DNA from: Sabellastarte sp. h YS-2021
Lineage: Eukaryota; Annelida; Polychaeta; Sabellida; Sabellidae
DNA length: 64,000 nucleotides
Assembly: GCA_964017235.1 (NCBI GenBank)
Contig: OZ024938.1
Coordinates: 50,442,332 to 50,506,331 of the forward strand
Direction of reading: 5' to 3'
In this document: one piece after another, positions 12,690 to 26,400 of the stretch
How positions within the stretch are numbered: the first letter of the stretch is position 1
Layout: the number at the start of each line of letters is the position of its first letter
Notes under the pieces: generated by a model
The model's database searches: none
What the model was told of the DNA's origin: nothing
The model's input: only the letters and a program-made list of their open reading frames with translations
Program-made: the position numbers and the translations under genes

Positions 12690-13376
12690 TAATGTTCAAG
12701 GGAGAGAAAATGTATTGTGATGATGAACACCTACATCCCCCAACTACTGTCCCTTCCTACACCTTATTGTTTCTGAGATATGACCAGCACAAGATTTTAA
12801 TGGTCAAGTTCACTATGGCAAGGTCAAAGATCAAATCAAGTATCAAATCACCAAGTATCAACCTCCAACACCTTATGAATTCCACAATTTAGCCTGGACA
12901 AGATTTTAAAGGTCAAGGTCACTACAGGAAGGTCAAAGGAAGCTTGCTCCATGACGTTGCACATCTACACCCCCTAACCACAGTCCCTACCAAGTATCAA
13001 CTTCCTACACCACACAGTTTCCGAGACATACATGAGACAAGATTTTAATGGTCACTACAGCATGGTCAAAGGTCACATGACATTGCACACCTACACACCT
13101 GAACCAATGTCCATATCACGTATCAACTTCCTACACCTTATGGTTTCTGAGATATAGCCTGGATAAAATTTTAAAGGTCAAGTTTAAATCAAGGTCACAC
13201 TATGACGTTGCACATCTACACCCCAAACCAATGTCTTTACCAAGTATCAACTTCCTACTGCTTATGGTCTCTCAGATATAGCCCAGACAAACTTTTCCTC
13301 ACCGCCCACCCACCTGCCCTCCCATCTGGACACCATGGGTGAAAACAATACCAATGGCCCTTAAGGGCTGTGGGGT
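12690..13376 (-). repeat. Tandem-repeat module, inverted relative of 57640-58370
   Basis: About five units of 120-140 bp with CTTCCTACACC, GAGATATAGCC, GATTTTAATGGTCAAG and TATGACGTTGCACATCTACA. The end is CCAATGGCCCTTAAGGGCTG. Read backwards, the same phrases form the array at 57.7 kb, including the shared CACCATGGGTGAAAACAAT. Confidence 0.8.
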
Positions 13377-14364
13377 AAACATTTCTCATTTAGAAGCTAT
13401 ATTATACTTACTAGTCAAGTATTTATAAATCCTATAGAATGATAAAAACACCAGGTGATCATGGATGTCCAGGTAAAATAATGGGGAAATAAAGTAGTTT
13501 AAGTTTCTGTCTAAAAAACACATGAGCCAATGCCCCAATTCAGAGTTACGCGTTTGTATCCCAACCAATTACACATTCAGCAGTCTCATTCAGTTGGTTA
13601 AGCAACTCATTTTTACACTCATAAAGATTGGCAAAGTAATTGTGATGATTGTAGACACCATTCTAATTTTTCAAATTTGCAAGTATTTCTGTCCCGACTA
13701 CCTGCTTTCAATCTTATTGTGACCCTACAATTTGGGAGCTACAACATAGTTTTAGGGACTTACGACATATACTGTACACTCTTCATGATAAGACTAATAA
13801 TCTTACAATAGAAGAGGAGCTGAAAGATCTTGTCCAATGAGAATATAGCTGTTACGAGTCCCTCAATTAATTTTACCATGATTTTGACCAGAGCGATCAT
13901 GGCTCAGTGTTAGGGGTTATCTTCTTGATTGTATGACTTATCTTTTCAATTATTTGTTAAGGGATGTCGTCTTATAATAGGTTGTGAAAGTGTAATTGGG
14001 GTAAAAGGTAGCAAGGAACATGAAAAACAATTTATTCTTTAAGTGTTTGCATACATGTATGCAGCTTATAAAACATCCAATGTTACGCGATTTTCTCCCA
14101 CCTTATTTATGCTCTGTTGCTTACATATCTCTGTCTCGAATTTGCAACACGAAACATCCAATCTGTGACAGCGATTTTTTCGTTCTGGGAGGAAAAAGAA
14201 ATCAGATGATAAGTAAAACTAGAGTGTAAGTCAGATGTATACAGACAAAAAAATGACAAAGTAGGAAAAACTAGCTGTTGTAAATCGGTCATCGGATGTT
14301 GTAAACCGCATACACATGTACATAGACTACTTGGTTGAATCATGTGGAAGAGCTTCTGAGAGGG
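13377..14364. other. Gene-free stretch
   Basis: Nothing supported; short ORFs overlap on both strands without splice logic or domain similarity. Confidence 0.5.
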
Positions 14365-14715
14365 ATTGGTAGGTAGCCTCTTTATTGAAAGCATTTTACT
14401 CAAATACCGTGACAAAATTTTACAGTGACCACCTCGCTTGTCAACACATATAATGGAAGAATTTAAAATATGGGAGACAAACCCAAAATCCAAAGAAATT
14501 GCTAACTTTTATCCCACATTATTTTATACATTTGGGGATTTTTATTGTAATATCGTTGACAAAAACTGCCATGTTTTGGTTTCACCAGTTTCACTTCCTA
14601 TCAGTGATCCATTTGATCTGGGGTGTATTAAATGTGGAATCCCAGAATTAGAATAGGTTTGCACGGGGGGCCTCCCAATCTACACATTTTTTAATACTGA
14701 CCCATCCCCAATGTG
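14365..14715. mobile_element. Decayed TAGGGATGGG-family copy
   Basis: Interior phrases (GTGACAAAATTTTACAGTGA, CTTGTCAACACATATAATGG, GGGGTGTATTAAATGTGGAA) and the end CTGACCCATCCC match the intact copies, but the left tip and duplication are lost. The small ORFs at 14107-14656 are by-products. Confidence 0.65.
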
Positions 14716-15584
14716 TTTGGGTCTCTCACTGAAAGTGTAAAACTGACAGAACACAATTTTGCACAATGAGGTATTTCCTTACATTGCATTTCACCCTCGG
14801 TAACATCACATACACTTTGACAACAGACTGACACACAAAATAACGCACACTGATCACAGTTGTTAATCTTTATTGTTATTTTCTTATGTTTCTTGTTTTA
14901 CAGAACAATATAACCTAATACTTACATTACAAATACACCAGGAGGGGCCACTATTTCCTTATTCAGATTACAATATTATAGTGATGCAAACTGCAAACGA
15001 TGTTCCGCTTTTTGTTTCATTGTAGTGGAAGTTACTAAAACCTTGAAGAATATTTGAGAATAGACCATTTAAAATGTCTTATTGCTTGGCATTCCAATCA
15101 CTAACATTGCATCAAAACAATAGAAAACCTCTTAATTTAGGTTAAATCTCTGATATTCCTTTATGTGGGTTAGAAATTAACATATCTCACAAGGATTAGT
15201 TGCGTTATATTTTATCTCGTCTATCTTTGCAGCAAAATTTAACCATTTCAGTGTCAAATTACTGATATACCGGCCTTGGAAACCATATCTTTATTTTGGT
15301 TGAAACAGACTGACCACTATAATATTATTAATACTTTTAACACAAGGTGGAATATTTGTAGTAACATACAAAATAACCTGATCCTCTATTATCCAAACTG
15401 TAATTTTTTATATAAAATGTTCCCAAAAATGAAACATTCTACTAGAAAACAATACATTGAGTTGAACCGTATTCATGAAATAGATCACTGATAATAACAA
15501 AATTAATGTAGAGACAATAGAAGATCTTAATGATTTTCAAACAATCAGCTATGACCGCTATTTTGTTTTTCAAAATGAGGCCAA
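14716..15584. other. Gene-free AT-rich stretch
   Basis: No gene or clear repeat recognised. Confidence 0.5.
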
Positions 15585-16222
15585 AATTTTTCATAGGCGA
15601 AAGATTTGCAGGCCATGACTTTCCATGGGCTGTTTTACAATCTGAAGACCTAGGTGCAATAATAAAGATGTTTTAGTATGACAACCCCATTTGACCTTGA
15701 AGCAGGGGTCAAAGGTCATATTCAATACTTGGAAAAGATTCTCAGACCATGACTTACTATAACTTGTTTTCACATTCCGAACCCCTAGGAGCAATGGTAA
15801 GGGAGATATAAGGCCTTTTTACTAGAATAACTCCATGCGACATTAAACGTGATATGGAGGCCATTTTGTTTTGGAAACTAGGCCAAAATTACTATCAGGC
15901 TAGCTTTCCTAGCTATATATCTTTTGTGCAAATTTTATGAAGGTACCTACAATACAGTATTTTAAGATTTAAAGTATCTTTATGTTCTTCAAACAATTGG
16001 CTATGGCAGCCATCTTGTTTTTCAAAAGGAGGTGAAAATTTTTCAGACTTACTTTCACAGCCATAAACATTCCCTGCAAATTTGGTGAAGATATCTTTGC
16101 AAATGAATTAGATATGAAGGTTTATGTAAAAATGTGACGAATGGATGCACTGACAGACGCACTCACTTACGGAAGGCGTTTTATAATCTCCCGACCACAG
16201 CCTTCCGGGCACTGGCGGGAGA
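15585..16222 (+). repeat. Tandem-repeat module ending in a GC hairpin
   Basis: Degenerate units (GCAGGCCATGACTTTCCATG / CAGACCATGACTTACTATA; CTATGACCGCTATTTTGTTT / CTATGGCAGCCATCTTGTTT). The end hairpin at 16188-16221 is CTCCCG/CGGGAG with an inner GCC/GGC. The left part matches 8555-8870. Confidence 0.75.
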
Positions 16223-17331
16223 TAACAGTAAATGTAGAGACAATAGAGGATCTACTCTATAAAACAAACAGGACAAAGACCAAATGCTGAAGTACACTAA
16301 TATCTGCCAGCAAAACTTTCCCATGTTTTTATTTTGTCAGAATCCATGCCAATTTAAATGTAGAAAGCAATTGTGTGAAGCAACAAAGTAAGCAATCTAA
16401 ATATCCCAATGTAGTTTAACTGCAATGAATATTTCAACAATAATTTACAAACCACAGCACTATCAAGTAATCAGGCATGATGGAAAGCAAGTACACGTAT
16501 CACAGTTCACTAGAGTGTTCTTTTTTCTGTTTTTTTTTTTGTTGTTGACCTAAATACACACACACAAACTTAACAGCATATAACTGACACGACAAAAACA
16601 GGACATCTTTACAGAGAGACTTGCTAAAATTTAATTACATCGAAAGAGTGTTATTGTAGATAGTTTTATAAACACACACAAAAAAACTAGAAACAATGAT
16701 TACCAATGCAAATTGTGCATGTTTAATTTTCACACTTCTTTTTTTTTTTTAGCAAAGACACTAATCTTTATTATTTCACCACAACCTTATGTGAGAATGA
16801 ATGGTTACACATATGTTAGAAATTATTTTCATTTAATGAATGAATTTACTTTTTTAATTGCTGGAAACATTACAGCAATATTAATCTTTTGATTGCATTT
16901 TCAATAATTTTATGTATTTATGAACTATGAGTATAACTAGCTTTTAACCTGCCAGAATAATCCAGGCTTTTTAACCGAACTCTCCAATCTTCATCTACAA
17001 ACTTATTATGCATTAACATACTTTTGATTTTTAGTTTTTTTGTTTTTTTTTATACCAAAAGTAATGCATACCCTGGTGTTTGTGTGAATTTTAAACTTTC
17101 TCACAACTCAAAACACAAATACAATATAAGTTACTTTTCAAACTCTGTAAATAAATTAATAGAGAAACATCACAAGCCGTCTTTAATTTCTGGCCCTATA
17201 CAGAAATAACTTAAATTTCCAAAACAAAATTAACAAAGAACTATAAAAAAATAATAGACAATTAAGGTGGGAAAAGTGTTCAACTAAGGAGAACAGTGCA
17301 ACAGCTGTAGACTGGGTTTCCATGGTAACGT
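16223..17331 (-). other. CS 3' flank and probable 3' UTR
   Basis: Downstream of the CS stop on the minus strand. ATTAAA at 17182-17187 and AATAAA at 16768-16773 are possible poly(A) signals. Several oligo(T) runs (16740, 17035) are oligo(A) on the CS strand. Confidence 0.4.
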
Positions 17332-17496
17332 TTACTTGGACTGCACCATGGCAATGAGTTTTTCTGTGGAGATGGACTTGGGACGTTCAATGGGAAGACC
17401 GAGGGCACGGTCCCACACCAGCGACGCCATACAGCCCAGAGCACGGGAAACTCCAAACAGAACGGTGTAATAGTTCATCTCAGTCATCTTGTAGTA
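17332..17496 (-). CDS. CS: CS exon 10 (residues 415-468 and stop)
   Basis: Reads [20 protein letters not shown]...[12 protein letters not shown] and ends MVQSK then TAA; tttacag acceptor. Human CS ends close by with FVDSKSG, so the C terminus is two residues shorter here. Confidence 0.97.
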   Translation of the reverse strand, partial: YYKMTEMNYYTVLFGVSRALGCMASLVWDRALGLPIERPKSISTEKLIAMVQSK

Positions 17497-20427
17497 CTGT
17501 AAAGAATACACAGAGAAAAGAGAGATCATACACCTTAATTAACTGCATCAAGAGATTCACTTTTGTAAACAAAAAGCACATTGTGTCCACTAGTCTTGAA
17601 AATGCAACGAGTATTCCACTCGGGCAAACAAAAAATGCTTTGCATTGAGAAGACGTTTATAATTTATACGTTTATATGGCTTACTTTCATTATTATCCCT
17701 TTTCTACTTTTGTGAAATTCAAAACTCTTTGTGATAATAATAAACAGTAAGACGCGATGTAACTGAGGGATGTCTATCGTGGTGGCCTGGTGGGTACGTC
17801 AATTTGAACAGGCATCTTTTATTCTTTGAGAACTATTTTTAGTCTTCTCAGCTATGGGCCTGAATTGTATTAAGTTGTTTTCTCTCATGAAAAATTTAGG
17901 ATAAAACAACTGCACCACTCTGTTAACTTTCCTACTGTACACACCTGCAGGAGCACTCCACTGTGAGCATCCACGTTTGGCCAGGGATTCTTGACTTTGC
18001 CCAGTTCTAACAGAATCTCAGGGATGACCTTGAAATTGTCGGAGACCAGTCTGAACATGGGGTCATTGGGCAGGTGTTTGAGTGCAAATTCACGCTGACA
18101 GGTGTAGCGCGGGTCTGTCTTCCTCAACACAGCATGGCCGTAACCTGGTACAACCTGAAGATAAACATGCAAAAATAAAAGAAACTCCGTATGAAAGCTT
18201 CCCGAGATGGCAAAAAATATACATTTACTTTGTACATTAAACTTACAACCACTTGATTTCTTACACAAATACCTCCTGAGTTACTAAAGCTATAAAGTGA
18301 AAATGCAAAATTAGTTTCATAAAATTTGTTGGTTTAGTGAGCATCGACGACTTATTCCTATCCCTAGTTGGGATTTAAAACAGCAGACTAAACACATCTG
18401 GGGGGCATCCAGACTTATCTTCCAGGTGTTTTAAGTCGACCACTAGTACAACCTTGTATTACAATGCACTGAATAATAAAGTCAGCAGTGATCGTTTACC
18501 AGTCCTGAGCAGGTAAAATGCCAAAGTCTGTGTTTTAGGTTCCTTTCAACAGGCAAGGTCATGTCAGGACACTCAGTATATCCCATGTAGAGGCAGTAGC
18601 GGGATTTGAACCCACGATCACAGAGGTAAGAGTCAAGTGAACAAATGCAATAACTTGCCCATAGTTACAAAGACCTTCTTAAACTTTTTCTTTGTCTCAC
18701 CTAGATTATGCTGAAACTGTTTTCAAATTTAAAGTAATCTCACACGCATAATTACAACCTTTAAGATTATGTTTTAACTCAAGTGTTTGACAACAGCACA
18801 GTCTGTCCTTTTCGTAAGGTCATCCGTTTTCCGGGTCAATTTTTGTAAATATACACAAGCAGAGAGAACAAAACACAGAAGGCTAACTATTCTCTTTGAG
18901 TTTAAGTGTACACTCAGAAAATGAGGTTATGTAATACTATAAGTTTTAACATGAGTTTAAGTTAATGAATTTTCCATATTGTAGAAATTTTGAGTTTAAG
19001 CATTATCTTGGAAAAATGGGTTCATGAGGGAGTATTAAAACAAAGTTTAAGAATCTCTGTAAATACGGGTGTTTTACTTTTCACAACCTTAGTACATCAG
19101 CAACTTTAACCTAAAATTTTAAGTTATAGGACTATTAATATTACACTGCAAATAAGTCAACGCAAAAGACATTGTTTTACCTGTCCTGAGTTTAATGTGT
19201 TCCACACATACTCCTTTAGCTGGTCTTCTGTCCAGTTGTCTGTGCCCAGAGCTTTCTTCTGCTCTGTCAGGAAGATCAACACTTCCTGTAGGAATTAAAG
19301 ACAAATATAGATATACGAATAGATCGACTCCAATAGATTATATGAATGTACATTATTGGTGATATAGGTATGATCATTTTTGCTAGAACAATGTTCACTT
19401 GTATACATGAGTCTCCAGGATCCGTATTCACTAACATGAATTACGATCCAATCAAGTAAGCCAGTGGTTCATGTTAGCTACACGATCAAAAAATTTATCA
19501 ATTAAATCAAATTAAACCAAAACTCTGAACAAAACATTGCATTTCTCATTTTGCACTTGATCAGGCCAAACTATACAGAGCTTCCAAATTTGAGCACAAT
19601 AGACACAACTTAGGGGTCTTCCCCATTTTCTAACATGTTTAAGGAATATTGTTAATAAATTTGCTTCCAATGCAGGCAATGAGCATGTTTTCAAATTGAC
19701 TTCAGCTTTCAAATCAGTAACATTGAAGTATTTTGAGACACTAGGAAGCCTGCACCTTCCCTGTGCATCACCTAGTTAGCCAGACTGTCTATGTGGTCTT
19801 GCTGAACAATTAGGTGATATTGACAACTGTGGGCACCCCTTTAAACTTATTCTTAAAAAGGAGAATCTGAAATCATTTTTACAATAATTAACAAAAATTT
19901 AGAGAAAAATAAGAAGAGCCTCCTCTGTGCCCACTATACATTACCTGGTTAGCCAGACCATGGAGGGGTCCTGCTAATCCACACATGCCGGCACTGTACG
20001 AGAGGTAGGGGTCACTGAGTGCACTGCCCACCAAATGACAGGTGTGGGCGCTGACATTTCCACCTTCGTGGTCACTGGAATAAAACACAGTGTGGCAACG
20101 GTCAACGTGGAGACCTATTCATTGAAAAATTTGAAGAAAATTACTTAAGCATAAAATTTACATGAATGTCTGTCATAGCTGTGACTCCACTAGTAGAATC
20201 AATGACTGCACTTGCTCTATGAAAATCTTTAAAATTAATTATCACCACTCAAAGCCCATTATTTATAAATTATTCTTCTGAAACAAATGTACAGCAATGT
20301 ACAGCAATATATTTGTTTGAAATCACATAAGACATAAAACAACACTGGTGATTTTGTTGACAGTCATTCATCTCACGTTTTAACAAATGTCCTTTAGATG
20401 CAGCAATTGGATGAAACACCTGTGCGC

Positions 20428-20464
<37 letters not shown>

Positions 20465-23400
20465 ATAAAAAGGGTACCACTAGACCTTTAGTCATTGATT
20501 AATATGAAATAATAGTTATGGGAAGTGTCTCATTAATATTACTTCTTGTCACTCATGTTACAACAACAACCTGATGTATACTGATAATTTGATTTGTCTC
20601 AGGTTAAACTATTAAGTAATCCTCTTTCTATTACAACCTTCAGATATTGCTGACTGGGACCTTCACTTGTGGATGTGGCCAATCCCCAAAATCAGACTCT
20701 AAATTTTGAAGTGGAGCATGTCTTTATGTGTAAATAGTTTGAAACTCTTTTCCAGTGAACAGAGAACCGAATTCTTTTATGTGTAAACAGCAAACTAGGA
20801 CCTTTTACTTGTGAATAGTGACATAGGGCACTTTTTACCTGCAAACAGTGATGTAAAGCCCATTAAATTTATACATTTGCATGGAGGCTGGATCTGTCTT
20901 ATCTGATTCAGGCTATTTTTGTATATTTGTTTCATGTGGGAAAATATTTTATCTTTGAAAAGTGAAACAGACTATTTACCTGTGCCTAGCTAAGTATAGA
21001 TACTTATCTATGAAAAGTAGAGTGAAGTCTTTTTGACCTGTGAAGAAAGCATTTTTACCTGTGAATGGTGAGGTAGAGCCTCATGAGTTCAGTGAAGCGA
21101 TCATCAGCGTAGCCCAGCATAGAACAGAAGTTCTTCGAGATATCTGCATTTGGGTCAATGGCGCCGATACCCGAGCCATCTCTGTACAGGTTGCGGTAGA
21201 CGATAGCAGCAATAGTAGGGAGCTTGGCAATCAGATCCATAGAGTCTTCATAGCAGTACTAAAACAAAAAAGTTATGGCAATACTCTAGATAAAGAAAAG
21301 AAGAATGTACGAGTGATGCAGTGAACCAAAATTTAGAGCTGAAACTATTATTCATACTAATCGATTAGTAAGTTATCAAAACACTAGTTGACGCCAATAT
21401 TATGAAATCGGTTAATTGTTTTCTTGTGTATATCACCACATTGCGGATTTCATGCAATCCTTTGAACTATGAGTATCTCGAGTTACGACCTTAAAACGTA
21501 TCAAATTAAAGCATTTCATGTGAATTTTATTTTTAAAATATCAAAATATTACATTATTGGGCAATTTAACCAATAATCTGGTGAATTCTTTGCTTTTCAG
21601 CATCTCGCGATCCGCCATTTTGTTTGTTTACATCAGGAACACACGTTTTCGGTATTTCTCATACATGCTAAACGTCAGAAACAGTAGGGTATCAAGGACG
21701 AATGTTCAAGTTATCCGATTTCTTTACACTGAGGAGATAATAGTCTGATCTTCAAGAAATCTGATTTTGTCAACACTAGGGTAATCTGGTCTGATCATCA
21801 AGTCATTTGATTTCTTTACACTGGGATATTGCAGTCTGATCTTCCAAGTAATCTAATTTCTTTACAGTGTGGTAATATGGTATGATCATCAAGAAATATG
21901 ATCTCTTTACACTGGGTAAATATGGTCTGATCATCAAGTAATCTGATTTCTTTACACTGGGGAAATATGGTATGATCCTAAAAGTAATCTTATTTCTTCA
22001 CAATGGGTTATGACAGTCTGATCAAGAAATAAGACTTCTTCACTCTGTGGTAATACAGCCTGATGTTCCAATTAATCTGGAAAATTTAATGGTTAAATTA
22101 AATTTTTATTAGTTAATATCTTACCTAGTGGACCAGTGCATTTGTCCGGCGCGCAGCCGGTCCCGCCAAACGTTAGACAAAAACGTCCTGAGCTGGGCTC
22201 TGACCGGGACCGGTAGTGTAATCCACATTCGCCAGGTGTCGTGACTGCACCCAGCTCCCCTACTGCGTGTGCGCGCGCATGCGTACTTCCTCTTTTTGTG
22301 GCCTACCTAAGAATGTCCCCCTTTTTAGCTATTGCGGGGCAGGTAGGGTGGGACTCTCTTGGTCCACTAGGTAAGATATTAACTAATAAAAATTTAATTT
22401 AACCATTAAATTTTCCATTTTATTGCGTTAATATATCTTACCTAGTGGACCAGTGCAGAATAACTACCCAGTGGTTGGAGGGTAGCTATGGACAAAGGGG
22501 AGACAGAGACTCTAAGATCTACATATATACTCCGTAAATCCAGAGGAAATCACCCGGGAAGGGTTTCTAACTACCCTGGATAGGTACAGTCTCTCTCCAC
22601 CCCCCACCCCCCCCTAGTTTTGTACCTGACGAGTCCACGAGGAAGTGAAGAAGGGGAATTGAAGATTAAGATGGTCCCCCATCACTATATACATGGGAGC
22701 CTCTACTTAGTCCCTAATTTGTTGGGCAGCTACCACAGGACCCAAATGGTACACATCCGAGTCTGCCCAGGCCAAGTCCTTCAAGTAAAATTGGGTGAAG
22801 GTGTTATGAGACTTCCAGTGACAGGCTGCCAAAATCTGGTCTAAGGGAACACCCCCCTGAAAGGCTTTGGACGCCGCGAACGCGCGAACGTCATGAGCCC
22901 GAACCTGATGCAACTGTTGAGCCTGTTGGTCTGACATCTGGTAACAAAGGACTATGGTTTGTTTGATCCAGGAGGAAACGGTAGCAGGGACAATATCCTT
23001 CTGGAAACTCTTCCTAAAGGAAACAAAAACCAATTCTTTGCCTGAACGGAGATCTTTGGTTTTGTCCAAGTAATAACGTAGTGCCCGGACCGGGCACAGA
23101 CTCCTATCCTCCTTGAGGGATTTGTCCAATGAAGGAGCCAAGGCTGGAATGATAACAGGGGCCACGCAAGCGGGACCCTCTTTAGCCAGGTGGTTCTTAG
23201 AGATGAAACTAGGAGAAGGCGATAAGGAAACATTCGACCAATCCTCTTGGTGCCTAATGTTCCTGTAGACCCAAGCATGAATTTCACTCCTCCGTTTCCC
23301 AGAGCCCAAGGCTAGAAGGAAGACAGTCTTAAAGGTGAGGTACTTCAGCGAAGCCTTCCTGAGAGGTTCAAAAGGAGGTTGTGTAAGTTGGTGAAGGACC

Positions 23401-26400
23401 AAAGACAAATTCCACGTAGGAACCCCACGCCTGCCTTTTGGTTTGTCCCTATGAAAACTGTCCAACAACCTGGACAAGTTTTCATCCTTGCTGATGTTAA
23501 TTCTGGAATTCCCCACTTTGTCGGCTATGGCAGTCCTATAGCCTTCTATGGTACTAGGTTGAAGATGTTTCTCCTGAAAAAGGGACAGGAGAAAATCCGC
23601 AATTTGCTTTATAGAGGGAGTTCTGAAGTCCACCTGATTTTTCTCACACCATCTGACAAAAACGGACCACTTTGAGTCATAAATGGCTCTGGTAGAGCGT
23701 CTTTGAGGAGCCTCAATTCTTGTTGCCACTTCTGCCGAGAACCCGGCTTGCTGGATGGCAGAGGCTCTAGGAGCCAAGCATGAAGGTTCAGATTGGGAAG
23801 GTCCCGGTGAGGACACTGATTGAACGGTTGAGTTATCAAATTCGACACCTGAGGGAGCAGGAGGGGAATTTGAGCTGACATGTTGACCAGGTCCCAAAAC
23901 CAAGGCATGTTGGGCCAACCTGGTGCTATCAGAATGAGACGACGGAATCCGTGGTCCAAAAGTTTCGTTACCACCTGATGAAGAAGGGCCGTCGGCGGAA
24001 AAGCATAAGCGTCCAGGTCCTCCCAAGGGAGACTAAAGGCATCCACTTCCCACGCTGATTGGTCTGGAACCGGGGATACAAACCGGGGAAGTTTGTGATT
24101 GAACCGGGTGGCAAACAGGTCCACAGACGGGCGGTGCCAACGCCGGCATATTTGAGCAAACACCTCCGGGAGGAGGGACCATTCCGTTTGGATCACCTGA
24201 TTGAGTCGGGACAGCTTGTCGGCTATGACGTTCAGGTGACCCGGAATATGCCTGGCCCTCAGGACAATCTGCCTTTGATTGCACCAAAGCATCAGTCTCC
24301 AAAGGAGGGCACAGAGTGAGCCTGATTTCATACCCCCTTCCTTGTTGATGTAAGAGACCACAGTGGTGTTGTCTGTACAAACAAGAACTATCTGGTTGCA
24401 ACATAACTGCTCGAACCGTTTTAAGGCCAGCAGGACTGCCTTGAGCTCCAACAAATTTATGTGCAAGGCGCTTTCTGACTCTAACCAAACTCCTTTTGCC
24501 ATGTAATCGCCTAAGTGAGCGCCCCAACCTTCGTTTGAGGCGTCTGTAAACAGTTGAAGGGCTTGTTGAAGAGGGTGTAAGGGTTGACCGGAGAGCACCT
24601 TGGCCGGGTCCAACCACCACCTTAGATGTACATGGAGAGATGAAGGAATTGGAATGACCTTTTCCAGAGATTCCGGGGCATGCCAATGCTTTTTTAGGTG
24701 CCACTGAATGGGCCTCATATGCAGCCGCCCCGATACTACTTGTTTTTCTGTTGCTGTCAGAAGGCCGATTAAAGACATGAACTGCCTGACTGTGCAACAT
24801 TCCAGTCCCAGGAGAAGGTTGAGCTTCTGAGATAGACTCCTCCACCTGTCCTGAGTTGGTTTGACTAACCCCTGAGATAGGTCGAAATGATAACCTACGA
24901 AGTCGAAGGTTTGTTGGGGAACCAGCTCTGACTTGTCCATGTTGACTACCCAACCTAGAGAGCGGCAAAGGTCCAAAAGGATCTGCGTATGACGTAGGCA
25001 AATTTCCCGGCATGGGGCTCTCAGTAACCAATCGTCTAGGTATTGGTGGATCCGAATACCCCTCGATTGAGCCATGAATTTTACCTCCTTGACCACCTTT
25101 GTGAACTCCAACGGAGCCGTCGACAGGCCAAAGGGAGGTGCTGTGAACTGAAAGGTCTGACCTTTTAAGTGGAACCGGAGATATTTTCGCGACCTGTGGT
25201 TTATGGGAATGTGAAAATAAGCGTCGCTGAAATCCAGCGAAGTGACCCACTCCCCCTGTTGCAGGGAGAGTCTGATGGTCTCCGGAGTTTCCATCTTGAA
25301 CGTTGCTGGAGCAAGGTAAAGGTTCAGTTGGCTTAGATCTAGAATGGGCCTCCATTTCCCGTTGGGTTTTGGAACCAGGAACAACCGGTTGTAGAAACCC
25401 AGAGATGACTGAACGGACACCTTTTCTATAGTCTGTTTTTGACCTAGGGAATGCAATGCTTCGTTCAGACTTTTGTTTCGTGAGGGATTTGATGAACCAC
25501 TGATTATCACAGGAAATCTTGCTAGAGGTGGTCTCTCCTTGAAGGGTAGTTGATACCCTTCCCTGAGGATGGAGACTACCCTTGGATTTGAACCCAGGGA
25601 GAGCCAAACCTGCCAAAACAGTTGCAGACGGCCTCCCACAGGTGGATCTTTTGCAACACATGGGGCATTTGTTACATTTGGGGCAAAAAGACACTGATTT
25701 ACAGACAAAGCACTGTTCACAGATTTTATTTCTATTTGAGAATGAGAGGGTCTTACGTTTTTCTTTTGTAACAGCCCTTTTACAGAAGGTGCAGGAAGAA
25801 CAACATGCAAATTTACAGTCTCTGGAAAAGTCTCTTTGTTTGCTGATGACACTAGATTGAGATCCCCTAAACTTGAACTTAACACAACTGGGGGACTCAG
25901 AAGATATTGATTGTCATTTATATGGTTTGGTACCACGGGCAGGCTTGGAGTAGTATGTAGAACCAGATCCACCTCTACCACGACCCCTACCCCTGCCTCT
26001 GCCCGAGAATTGCCTCCAAGGTTGTTGATTTTGGGAAGAGGAAAAGCCGGATTGACGACTCTCTTTCTTTTCATATGGCTGGTACCGGAATTGATGCTTC
26101 TTTGAGTGCTGATATGTGCCCGGGCCGGGACCAGTAGCACTCTTGTTTGAATCATGCTTTTGAATATCCTGCTCTGCTACTGCCAGTACATCATCCGGGA
26201 ATAGCCCGTAAGTGAACAGGGGAGCATTTCGTAGTTTATTCCAGGTATCAGGTTTCAGGCCTGGTTTAACGTACTCGAGATAAGAATCTCTCCTCAACAA
26301 AATGAAGTTGGCTAGCTGAACAAACAAGCTGTCTGCGAGGTGCTGGAAGGCAGTACCTAAGGCGACAGAAACGCTACTGTGGAAAGCTGACAAGTCTTTC

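Noticed and set aside
20432-20462. Poly(A) run as the tail of a retroposon
   Set aside because: No SINE, LINE or processed transcript body and no flanking duplication could be found beside it.
24033-25694. 553-codon ORF as a separate gene
   Set aside because: It overlaps the RT domain in another frame and, apart from the Cys-rich start that belongs with ORF1, has no domain. It is described under the DIRS element instead.
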